This document shows, piece by piece, positions 42,133 to 50,533 of a DNA stretch of 64,000 bases. Under the pieces are notes generated by a model. The model was not told the DNA's origin and did no database searches. It was given only the letters and a program-made list of their open reading frames with translations. The stretch covers positions 227,326-291,325 of the forward strand of contig NZ_JAVJQO010000003.1 in assembly GCF_040218225.1 (NCBI RefSeq), read 5' to 3'. How positions within the stretch are numbered: position 1 is the first letter of the stretch; every line of letters begins with the position of its first letter. The translations under genes and the position numbers were made by a program. This DNA is from Gracilimonas sp. Lineage in GTDB: Bacteria > Bacteroidota > Rhodothermia > Balneolales > Balneolaceae.

Positions 42133-42735
42133 ATGGCAATTTACCAGTTTAACGGATATAGGCCTGTCGTACACAAGTCGGCTTTTGTACACCCTCAGGC
42201 AGCGGTTACCGGAAATGTGATTATAGGGAAAGATGTTTATATAGGTCCGGGAGCAGCTATTCGGGGCGACTGGGGAAAAGTTGTGATCAAAGACGGATGC
42301 AATGTTCAGGAAAACTGTACGATTCATATGTTTCCGGGAGTTACAGTGACGCTGGAGAAGAGTGCTCATGTGGGTCATGGTGCTATTATTCACGGAGCAC
42401 ATCTTGGCAAGAACTGCCTGATTGGAATGAATGCCGTAATTATGGATAATGTGAAAGTCGGGAAAGAATCTATTATTGGCGCTCTTTCCTTTGTTCCTGA
42501 AGGGATGGAAATTCCTGATCGTAAAGTTGTAGTTGGAAATCCGGCCAAAATCGTCAAAGATGTGACGGATGAAATGGCGGCCTGGAAATCAAAAGGGACA
42601 GAATTGTATCAACAACTTCCCGGCGAACTTCATGAAACCCTGAAGGAATGCAATCCGCTGAGGGAGATTCCTGAAGATAGAGAAGATCAAAAAATGGGCT
42701 ATGAAAACTGGGGGAACTCGAAACTGGATTTTTGA
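42133..42735 (+). CDS. paaY: PaaY-like hexapeptide-repeat protein (gamma-carbonic-anhydrase family)
   Basis: A 200-residue left-handed beta-helix protein. Hexapeptide repeats run from about residue 18 to 145 ([20 protein letters not shown], then [41 protein letters not shown]). His residues in IHMFP, HVGHG and IHGAH match the metal-binding positions of gamma-carbonic anhydrases. In paa clusters this gene, PaaY, has been linked to a thioesterase-like rescue activity. The C-terminal region is helical. It lies 94 bp after paaJ. Confidence 0.85.
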   Translation: MAIYQFNGYRPVVHKSAFVHPQAAVTGNVIIGKDVYIGPGAAIRGDWGKVVIKDGCNVQENCTIHMFPGVTVTLEKSAHVGHGAIIHGAHLGKNCLIGMNAVIMDNVKVGKESIIGALSFVPEGMEIPDRKVVVGNPAKIVKDVTDEMAAWKSKGTELYQQLPGELHETLKECNPLREIPEDREDQKMGYENWGNSKLDF

Positions 42736-42778
42736 AGCTGGCTTCTTGTTCTCCTTCTATAGAACTAACACCTTTGAC

Positions 42779-43144
42779 ATGAGTTATAGAAATCAGGAAA
42801 TATGGAAGCTGGCCAAAGAACAGTCTAATAAAATTCATAAAATGACTTTTTCTTTACCAAAATTTGAACAGTTTGAAACTGCCAGCCAAATTCGACGATC
42901 TTCAAAATCAGTCAGGTCAAATATTGTAGAAGGATACGGAAGAAGAAGATATACTCAAGAATATATTCGGTTTCTTATTTTTGCCTTAGCTTCAAATGAT
43001 GAAACACAGGATTACCTTGATTCTCTATTCGAAACTGAATCTTTAAATAACGAAGCCTCATACAAAGGGCTTATTGAGCTTAATGACAAGCTTGGCAGAA
43101 AACTGAATCTATTTATTCAATCTGTTGAAAGATCTCAAAAGTAA
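42779..43144 (+). CDS. Four-helix-bundle protein (IVP/S23-like), copy 2
   Basis: 121 residues from the ATG at 42779, since the upstream open frame is out of family. Family marks are [40 protein letters not shown] and a C-terminal helix. It is a diverged relative of the copy at 40449-40799 (SQIRRS and NI.EG shared), so the two were probably not duplicated recently. It lies between paaY and paaZ, nine bases before paaZ. Function unknown; a second passenger of the same type in one operon. Confidence 0.85.
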   Translation: MSYRNQEIWKLAKEQSNKIHKMTFSLPKFEQFETASQIRRSSKSVRSNIVEGYGRRRYTQEYIRFLIFALASNDETQDYLDSLFETESLNNEASYKGLIELNDKLGRKLNLFIQSVERSQK

Positions 43145-43153
43145 ATTACAGGA

Positions 43154-45220
43154 ATGAAAGAACAAGAAACAAGAAACCAGATACGAGTTACCAGCTACAT
43201 ACAAGGCAAATGGTTAACCAATGGCACAGAAACAGACCTCATCAGTGCAGTAACCAATGAGCCAGTCGCTCAGATGGTTGAAGCAAATATTGATTATAAA
43301 TCTGCACTGGAATATGCCCGAAAAACGGGCGGGCCAAAGCTTCGTGAGATGACCATACACGAACGGGCGTTTGCAATCAAGTTCCTCGGCAAATACCTGA
43401 TGGAGCGTAAGGAGAAGTATTATAAAATCTCCACTCACACCGGGGCTACCCGCAAAGATTCATGGATTGATATCGAAGGAGGGTTAATCACTGCTTTTGG
43501 AATTTCGAGTAAATCACGGCGCGAGCTATCAGATCTTCCATGGCATGTAGAGGGCAACACAGAACGACTTTCCCGAAAAGGCTCGTTCATGGGGCAGCAT
43601 ATTTGTGTACCTCGTCATGGAGTGGCTGTTCATATCAATGCTTTTAACTTCCCGATTTGGGGAATGCTGGAGAAACTTGCGCCATCCATAATTGCAGGAA
43701 TGCCCGTTATTGTAAAACCATCTCCAATTGGATCTTATCTTTCCTGGGAAGTTTTCAAAGACATGATTGAATCTGAAATACTGCCTGAAGGAAGTATTCA
43801 GTATATCGCTGCCGATAAACCTGGTGATTTACTGAATCATCTGATCAGCCAGGATATGGTCGCTTTCACTGGCTCAGCTGACACGGGAAAGAAACTGAAA
43901 GCACATCCCAATATAATAGCCAACAGTGTTCCTTTTAATCTGGAAGCTGATTCTCTGAACTGTTCTATTTTGGGTGAGGACGTCACTCCGGATATGGAAG
44001 AGTTCGATCTTTTTATCAAAGAAGTAGCACAGGAAATGACGGTAAAAACCGGGCAAAAATGTACGGCTATCAGACGGACTATCGTCCCTGAAAATTTAGA
44101 AGATGAAGTCATCAACGCTTTAAAGTCCCGTTTAGAGAAAACTACAATCGGTCATCCCGCTGAGAAAGAAACACGAATGGGTCCTTTAGCCAGTTCTCTT
44201 CAGGTTGAACGATTTGAGGAGCAGCTTCAGAAATTGTCCGAGATTACAGAAACAGTTTATACGGCAAATGGATCTCAAAAGGGGGCGTTCACAAATCCGC
44301 GTGTGCTCGTTTGTCACCAGCCTATGCAAGTGGATGAAATTCACCGGCTGGAGGCCTTTGGTCCTATGACCACCATCATGCCATATAAATCTACTGAAGA
44401 AGCTATAGAGCTCGCTAATAAAGCAAACGGTTCTTTGGTGGGATCTCTATTTACTGCTGATGATAAAATAGCGCATAAAATAACAATGGGATGCGCTCCC
44501 TATCATGGCCGGTTTATGGTGATTAACCGCAATTCTGCTGAAGAATCAACCGGACATGGTTCTCCAATTGCCTCATTGGTTCACGGAGGACCGGGACATG
44601 CCGGGGGAGGCGAGGAACTTGGAGGAGCCCGGGCAGTACTTCATAATATGCAACGGGTTGCTTTGCAGGGATCACCGACTACACTTAGAAACATTGTAAA
44701 ACAGCATATTTCAGGAGCTGAAACGGAAGAGTCGGACAAGCATCCTTTCCAGAAGTACTTTGAAGAGCTAAAAGTTGGCGAAGCTTTAACCACTGAAAAG
44801 CGAACAGTCACTGAAAAAGATGTTGAGGAATTTGCAGAGTTAAGCGGTGATCATTTTTATGCACATACTGACCCGGACGCTGCTGCCCGCTCTTTGTTTG
44901 GTAAGATAGTAGCTCATGGCTATTTCGTGCTTTCAGCAACAGCCGGACTTTTTGTTCATCCGGATGAAGGCCCCATGATGTTGAACTATGGACTGGAAAA
45001 CCTTCGGTTCGTTGCTCCCGTTGCCCCCGGCGATACCATTCAGGCTAAATTAATCCTGAAACGGAAGAATGTCCGCCAGCAAAAGAAAGACGACCCATTT
45101 CCTTTTGGTGTAGTTTACTGGGATGTGGAAGTAACTAATCAAGAGGATGCTGTTGTTGCTGAATACACCATCCTCACTTTAATGAAACGGAAAAACAAAT
45201 TGGATATCGATGAGTTATAA
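43154..45220 (+). CDS. paaZ: Bifunctional PaaZ: aldehyde dehydrogenase and oxepin-CoA hydrolase
   Basis: 688 residues. The N-terminal aldehyde dehydrogenase domain (about 1-525) has the Glu of FNLEADSLNCSIL and the catalytic Cys in KTGQKCTAIRR. The C-terminal MaoC-like R-specific hydratase domain (about 545-688) has the hydratase motif ELSGDHFYAHTDPDAA and the following GKIVAHGYF. It opens the oxepin ring and oxidises the aldehyde. Both active sites are intact. Length is the family norm. The last codons overlap the next gene by 11 bases in a different frame. Confidence 0.93.
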   Translation: MKEQETRNQIRVTSYIQGKWLTNGTETDLISAVTNEPVAQMVEANIDYKSALEYARKTGGPKLREMTIHERAFAIKFLGKYLMERKEKYYKISTHTGATRKDSWIDIEGGLITAFGISSKSRRELSDLPWHVEGNTERLSRKGSFMGQHICVPRHGVAVHINAFNFPIWGMLEKLAPSIIAGMPVIVKPSPIGSYLSWEVFKDMIESEILPEGSIQYIAADKPGDLLNHLISQDMVAFTGSADTGKKLKAHPNIIANSVPFNLEADSLNCSILGEDVTPDMEEFDLFIKEVAQEMTVKTGQKCTAIRRTIVPENLEDEVINALKSRLEKTTIGHPAEKETRMGPLASSLQVERFEEQLQKLSEITETVYTANGSQKGAFTNPRVLVCHQPMQVDEIHRLEAFGPMTTIMPYKSTEEAIELANKANGSLVGSLFTADDKIAHKITMGCAPYHGRFMVINRNSAEESTGHGSPIASLVHGGPGHAGGGEELGGARAVLHNMQRVALQGSPTTLRNIVKQHISGAETEESDKHPFQKYFEELKVGEALTTEKRTVTEKDVEEFAELSGDHFYAHTDPDAAARSLFGKIVAHGYFVLSATAGLFVHPDEGPMMLNYGLENLRFVAPVAPGDTIQAKLILKRKNVRQQKKDDPFPFGVVYWDVEVTNQEDAVVAEYTILTLMKRKNKLDIDEL

Positions 45221-46559
45221 GTCCCCGTTCCTTCTGCTATTATTGATTATTTTTATTTCTTGTAATAAAGAAAATGATCCAACTTTATTTTCTCTTTCAG
45301 TAACTGTTGTTCCTGAGAACTCTGGGTTCATTCAAAATTTCTCAGATACGCTACTTAAAAAAAATACTACTGTAGAATTACAAGCGGTTTCCAATGAAGG
45401 ATATGCATTTATAGATTGGGAAGGGAGTGTCTCCTCTGATGACAATCCTTTAGAGTTTACGATAACTGAGAATACTGATTTAGTAGCTAATTTTGAAAAA
45501 AAGTCCTATCCATTAAATGTAACCACCCTTGGGGAGGGTGATGTCACTGAAACCATTATTAAAACAAAGACAGATTACGAATATGGTACCATAGTTCAAT
45601 TAGAAGCTATTCCAGATTCAACTTGGGTCTTTGAAGGATGGGAAGGGAGTGTGAATGGAGAAGAAAATCCCGTTCAATTAACAATCACTTCTGAAATGAA
45701 TGTAACAGCTGTTTTTGAAGAAGGAACAATCAACTACTGTGTTCCCATTAAATTAGATGGTTATGCTCATAAAAGTAGCGGAGACTCTGTTCACTTTATG
45801 GACTACGATTTTCAATACAGTGATCAGTATTTATCCACTTATACAAAGTACTATAATTATACAAAAGCTCATTTAGATAATGTAGATGCCTTCATTGAAG
45901 CAAATTATACCTATCAAAATAATCTTATTCATCAGATTGTTGAAAACACAAAAACTAAATCTGGAGATATCTGGGCTAGTTATAAATATACTCTTGGTTG
46001 GAATGGTGAACAGCTAGCAACACTTGATTATGAATATTTTGTTGGTAATCAAACGGGTGATATAAAGAGTACAAGAATTGAATATGAAGAACCATGCGGA
46101 TTACGGTATTTTGAAGCCGAAGGCATGGATGCTGGTATTCGAATTGGATTCTCAACAGAATTCATTTATTCAAATAATTGCCTCACCTATGAATTAACTA
46201 CAACAGATGATGGAATTAGAACTTACAAAAATCAAAACTCAATTTTTATAGATGTCTTAGGATTAAATGGATTTATTGGCAACAGATACGAACATATGTT
46301 TTCTTTTTTTCAACCAATTCCACTTTATAACAAAGAAAATCAAAGGCTTTATAAAACAACGTCTCAATATATCAATCCTGATGAGCCATATATAGGTACC
46401 TCGGTAAACTATGAAACAATTACAGAGAATTATTTTTACGAATCATTTATTCAGGATCAAGATTACCCGAGATATTTTTCAAGAATTATCACAGATACTA
46501 AAGACGATTCGGAAAACAAAGACACTTTTACAGTGAGTTATGCTTGTCAATATAAATGA
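45210..46559 (+). CDS. AT-rich lipoprotein with two bacterial-repeat (InlB/Flg_new-like) domains
   Basis: A 449-residue lipoprotein with signal MSYKSPFLLLLLIIFISC (lipobox Cys18). Two repeats of about 70 residues follow, each with an EGYAFIDWEGSV or STWVFEGWEGSVNG centre, typical of Listeria-Bacteroides repeat domains. A C-terminal Tyr/Asn-rich part of about 270 residues shows YD-like strands. Base composition is clearly more AT-rich than paaZ and the next gene, suggesting later insertion. Its ATG lies inside paaZ, so it is translated from the operon. It is expected on the outer surface, with no link to phenylacetate metabolism. Function unknown. Confidence 0.78.
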   Translation: MSYKSPFLLLLLIIFISCNKENDPTLFSLSVTVVPENSGFIQNFSDTLLKKNTTVELQAVSNEGYAFIDWEGSVSSDDNPLEFTITENTDLVANFEKKSYPLNVTTLGEGDVTETIIKTKTDYEYGTIVQLEAIPDSTWVFEGWEGSVNGEENPVQLTITSEMNVTAVFEEGTINYCVPIKLDGYAHKSSGDSVHFMDYDFQYSDQYLSTYTKYYNYTKAHLDNVDAFIEANYTYQNNLIHQIVENTKTKSGDIWASYKYTLGWNGEQLATLDYEYFVGNQTGDIKSTRIEYEEPCGLRYFEAEGMDAGIRIGFSTEFIYSNNCLTYELTTTDDGIRTYKNQNSIFIDVLGLNGFIGNRYEHMFSFFQPIPLYNKENQRLYKTTSQYINPDEPYIGTSVNYETITENYFYESFIQDQDYPRYFSRIITDTKDDSENKDTFTVSYACQYK

Positions 46560-46598
46560 GGCAAAAGAACTTTTGAATTTTAAATTTTGAATTAAATA

Positions 46599-47363
46599 AT
46601 GAGCGAACAAAACGGAGCAGTCAACCTATCCACCAAAAACAACATCGGAACTATTGAATTCTATCACCCTAAAGGGAATTCTCTTCCCGGTTCCATCCTC
46701 AGAAAATTGGCTCAGACCATAAGAGATGCCGGTAAGAATGATGATATCCGGGTTCTTGTAATCCAGAGCCGTGGTGATGGCGCTTTTTGTGCCGGAGCTT
46801 CTTTTGATGAACTCATCGCCATAGATGATTACGAAACAGGAAAAGAATTCTTTATGGGGTTTGCCCTGGTTCTAAACGCCATGCGCACCTGCCCAAAACT
46901 GATCATAGTTCGGGTGCATGGAAAAACAGTAGGTGGCGGAGTTGGCATCGCAGCTGCCGGAGATTATACCTTTGCTGAAGAAAAAGCAGACGTCAAACTG
47001 AGCGAACTGGCATTGGGTATCGGGCCATTTGTTGTAGGTCCGGCCGTAGAACGCAAAGTGGGTAAAAGTGCTTTCTCTGCTCTATCAATTGATGCTACTA
47101 ACTGGTACGATGCCGACTGGGCGTTAGAAAATGGTTTGTTCAACAAAATTTTTGATTCTACATACGACCTGGATCAGGCTGTAAGAGAATTAGCTTCTGA
47201 ATTAGCAAAAAGCAGTCCTGAGGCTATGAAAAACCTTAAAGCAGTATTGTGGAAAGGTACCGATGACTGGGACCTATTACTGGAACAGCGGGCTGAAATA
47301 AGCGGCCGTTTAGTTCTTTCTGATTTCACTAAAAACTTCATAAAGAAATTTAAATCAAAATAA
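46599..47363 (+). CDS. Enoyl-CoA hydratase/isomerase family protein, PaaF-like
   Basis: A 254-residue crotonase. The oxyanion-hole parts are AFCAGASFDEL and VHGKTVGGGVGIAAAGD. Only one of the two hydratase glutamates is present: Glu136 in KLSELALGIGPF. The first Glu position (GGGVGIAAAGD) holds a small residue, so it could be a hydratase of altered mechanism or an isomerase. It probably does the PaaF step (2,3-dehydroadipyl-CoA hydration), as no other candidate is in the operon. It is the last gene of the operon and is followed after 26 bp by a terminator. Confidence 0.75.
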   Translation: MSEQNGAVNLSTKNNIGTIEFYHPKGNSLPGSILRKLAQTIRDAGKNDDIRVLVIQSRGDGAFCAGASFDELIAIDDYETGKEFFMGFALVLNAMRTCPKLIIVRVHGKTVGGGVGIAAAGDYTFAEEKADVKLSELALGIGPFVVGPAVERKVGKSAFSALSIDATNWYDADWALENGLFNKIFDSTYDLDQAVRELASELAKSSPEAMKNLKAVLWKGTDDWDLLLEQRAEISGRLVLSDFTKNFIKKFKSK

Positions 47364-47381
47364 GGCAAAGTAAGTAAGAGC

Positions 47382-50300
47382 TTATTTAGGGATCACTATG
47401 CGGATAGTGGTCCCTTTTTCATTTTTATACTGAATAGTTCCTTTTATTTGGGAAACCAATGAATTGATGAGCGTAAGACCAAGCGTGGTCAATTTCGAGT
47501 TGGTGATATTTTCAGGAATACCAACTCCATTGTCCTTCACAACCAAGGTATATTCATTTTCATTAATTGATTTAAAGACGACTTCAATATTACCTTTATC
47601 TGTTTCCTTAAAAGCATGTTCATAGCAATTGCACAATGCTTCATTCAGAATGAGACCACAGGGAATAGCAGAATTCACGCTAATATTCCCCTCTTCAATA
47701 TCAAGATCAACCTTTACATCCTTGTTATCCCCTTTAAGTGAGCTTGCAACTTTATGTACTAAATCTTCTGCAAATAACTTAAAATTAATTTTTGAAAGGT
47801 CCTTATTCTGATACAGCTTTTCATGGATAGAAGACATGGTTTGAATGCGAAGCTTGCTGTTTTCCAATGCTAATTTAGCCTGTCCATCCTGCATTTTCCA
47901 GCTTTGTAAATCCAGCAATCCTGAAACTACAGCCATATTATTCTTGACTCTATGGTGAATCTCTTTAATGAGCACTTCCTTTTCGGAAAGAGCAGACTGT
48001 AAATGAGCTGTCTGTTCGTCAACCAATTCCTTTAATTTCTTTTTCTCGATAATGCTCACATACATTTGCACATAAAAGAAGATTACAGCCCCTAAAGAGG
48101 CAAGACTTAGCAGAATAAACCAACCAGAAAGCCAGAAAGGTTTGTCGATATTTATTGTAATAGAAGAAGCAATACCACTCCATTCTGAGGTAGTTGATTT
48201 CGACATTACCTCAAAGGTGTATTCGCCCGGATTTAGATTTGTATAAACAGCCTCTCTTTTATCATAGCCGGTGTTCCAATTCTCTTCAAAGCCATTCAAT
48301 CGGTATCTATAGAAAATGCGGGCAGGATCCTTATAGTTTACAGCACCATACTCAATTTCAATATTCTTTTGATGGTAATCGAGTTCAATTTTCTCAACGT
48401 CATTTATAGCTGCATTTTGATCATAAACTTTTTGCCCATTTACAAAAACTCTTCTTATAAAAGTTAAAGGAGCTCTGTCATGAATTGAAGTTGGAGGTAC
48501 GTTAGAATCATACTGAAGCAATCCTTCGGAAGCAGTACCAAACCATAGCTTACCATCATCATCCGCTATGGCTGCCGCTCCATTAAACTCTAACCCTTTG
48601 CCATAATCACGGAGTGCAAAATGCACTTTATTCATTTCTCCACTTTTGTACCAGTGCTCCACATCATAATAATTAAGTCCGCCATTAGTTCCCTGCCAAA
48701 GCCCGCCTTCTTTATCAAAAAGCAAGGATATGGTTTCTGGCAAAAAGATCTCATCAGACTCAAAAACTTCAAACTTTTCTGACCTCTCCCCTTCGTCAAA
48801 TTTCTTTAAAACAGACAGCCCCTTATTAGTACCTATCCAGATGTTTCCTCTGGAATCTTCTCTGATCTCATAAATACTGGGGCCCTTAAGACCTTCGCTT
48901 TCTGTGTAAAACACAAAGTCTTTCCCATTGAATTTTGCGACTCCCCCTTCTGTTCCCATCCAAATATTGCCTTTACTGTCTTTATAGATCAGGTTCACAT
49001 ACGATTGCCAGTATTCAGAACTTGGTTCTAAAATCTCCAGATCTCCGCCGTTATACTTTATCATAGACTGCCCGGTTCCTATCCATATTTCTCCATTATC
49101 ATCAACCAGAATATCATTGATGTAATAGTCCATTAATGGCTCATTTATGGACGAACGGAAAAACTTTTCTCCATCAAACTCAATAATCCAGTAACTGTAG
49201 GTTAGCAACAGAAGATTGCCATTGGGCAGTTGTTCAATATCCCAGATTTCATCTTCATCAAATATCTCTTTAGGGATGTCATAAGACTTAAATTCCCCAT
49301 CTTGATAACTTCCCAAACCCCCTTCCTTTCCGAACCAAATCACCCCTTCATCATCTTTAAAAAGACTGTAGATAGAATTTGAATTAACACCAGAGTCCTT
49401 ATCATAAAACCTGAACTGTTTGTCCTTAAAAATGCTGACGCCATTCCCATCTGTTGCTACCCAAATGGTTCCGTCATTGGCTTTAATGAGACGATATATA
49501 TAATTGCTGCTCAGTCCATTTTTTTTGGTGATATGCGTAAAATCTTCTCCATCAAACCAGTACAACCCTTTCCGCTCGGTTCCAATCCAGATCAAGTCAT
49601 CATTATCTTGAGCAATGTTATAAACGTAACCTAATTTCTGTCCGTTAATTTCGGTGATATTAGTTAGCTCATCTTCTTCGCTTATAAGTGTTATACCTGA
49701 GCTTGTAGGAATCCAGATTGTTTTATCGGAGGCTTGAAAAGCCTGATAGGCAGTTCCTCCACTCAAGCCATCTTCTTTTTTCCATGTTTTAAAAACGCCT
49801 TTCTCATCTTCAAATACAGCCACTCCATCCATGGTAGCAATCCAGGCTTCGTTATCTCTGTAGAATTGAATATCCCAAATCTGGTCACTGGGAAGTCCCT
49901 TTTCTGTAGAAAGGTTTTTAAAGGAATCTCCGTCCCAAATCATCACCCCGTGTGCATTAGTTCCAAACCACATTTCACCATCTTCCGATTCGATGATATA
50001 ATTTATGAGCATGCTGTCTAAAGCAGAGAAGGCCGGATCATATCTCACAGAATCCCCTTCTAAAAAGCCCACACCTCCTGTCTCGGTAGAAACCCAGAAT
50101 CGCTTCTTAGAGTCTTCAAAGATGTCAAAAATGAGTTCATCTCTCAGTCCATTGCCTTCACCATAAGTCTCAAAATCAAACCCATCAAACTTCACTAAGC
50201 CGTAGGCCGTGGCAAACCATACCAAGCCATCATCATCTAAATGCACATCATAAACCTGGCTGGAGGGAAGGCCATCATTTACTGAGTAGGTTTTTATATT

Positions 50301-50384
50301 ATATTTTTGTGCCTTAGCCACACAAAAAACCAGTGCAAAAAACCCTGTTAAGATTATTTTTCTCAAAATCACTTTTTTACCCAA
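47382..50384 (-). CDS. Two-component propeller sensor histidine kinase, HisKA_2 type
   Basis: A 1000-residue kinase with a signal peptide (about 1-25) and two periplasmic seven-blade-type propellers (about 28-650) made of Reg_prop repeats such as SRGNIWIGTNKGLSV and NDEAWIATMDGVAVF. A Y_Y_Y domain follows (about 690-760), then one membrane helix near 770, a HisKA_2 domain with the phosphoacceptor region EIHHRVKNNMAVVSGL (His near 810), and HATPase_c with LILNEALCN and VVKDNGVGIP. This layout resembles Bacteroidota polysaccharide-sensing systems, but the DNA-binding part is absent, so it must pass the signal to another regulator. No polysaccharide locus is adjacent. Confidence 0.88.
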   Translation of the reverse strand: MGKKVILRKIILTGFFALVFCVAKAQKYNIKTYSVNDGLPSSQVYDVHLDDDGLVWFATAYGLVKFDGFDFETYGEGNGLRDELIFDIFEDSKKRFWVSTETGGVGFLEGDSVRYDPAFSALDSMLINYIIESEDGEMWFGTNAHGVMIWDGDSFKNLSTEKGLPSDQIWDIQFYRDNEAWIATMDGVAVFEDEKGVFKTWKKEDGLSGGTAYQAFQASDKTIWIPTSSGITLISEEDELTNITEINGQKLGYVYNIAQDNDDLIWIGTERKGLYWFDGEDFTHITKKNGLSSNYIYRLIKANDGTIWVATDGNGVSIFKDKQFRFYDKDSGVNSNSIYSLFKDDEGVIWFGKEGGLGSYQDGEFKSYDIPKEIFDEDEIWDIEQLPNGNLLLLTYSYWIIEFDGEKFFRSSINEPLMDYYINDILVDDNGEIWIGTGQSMIKYNGGDLEILEPSSEYWQSYVNLIYKDSKGNIWMGTEGGVAKFNGKDFVFYTESEGLKGPSIYEIREDSRGNIWIGTNKGLSVLKKFDEGERSEKFEVFESDEIFLPETISLLFDKEGGLWQGTNGGLNYYDVEHWYKSGEMNKVHFALRDYGKGLEFNGAAAIADDDGKLWFGTASEGLLQYDSNVPPTSIHDRAPLTFIRRVFVNGQKVYDQNAAINDVEKIELDYHQKNIEIEYGAVNYKDPARIFYRYRLNGFEENWNTGYDKREAVYTNLNPGEYTFEVMSKSTTSEWSGIASSITINIDKPFWLSGWFILLSLASLGAVIFFYVQMYVSIIEKKKLKELVDEQTAHLQSALSEKEVLIKEIHHRVKNNMAVVSGLLDLQSWKMQDGQAKLALENSKLRIQTMSSIHEKLYQNKDLSKINFKLFAEDLVHKVASSLKGDNKDVKVDLDIEEGNISVNSAIPCGLILNEALCNCYEHAFKETDKGNIEVVFKSINENEYTLVVKDNGVGIPENITNSKLTTLGLTLINSLVSQIKGTIQYKNEKGTTIRIVIPK
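47389..47419 (+). terminator. Terminator of the paa operon inside the convergent kinase gene
   Basis: GGGATCACTAT (47389-47399) pairs with ATAGTGGTCCC (47404-47414), with one mismatch, and is followed by TTTTT on the plus strand. It lies within the last 12 codons of the minus-strand kinase gene, so both functions share the same bases. Confidence 0.75.
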
Positions 50385-50533
50385 TCTAAAACCTAAACTT
50401 GGCCAATATGAGAAATTTATCTGTATAACTACATTAATAATCTGTAAGAATACAAAGCTAATCCTCAGTCAGTTTTCCAATTTTATCTCATTATTTGGTA
50501 TTATCGGCACAATCAATCTTTTCTCAAATACTT

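Noticed and set aside
40449-43144. Four-helix-bundle genes as Avd of a diversity-generating retroelement
   Set aside because: No reverse transcriptase, template repeat or variable target repeat in the window.
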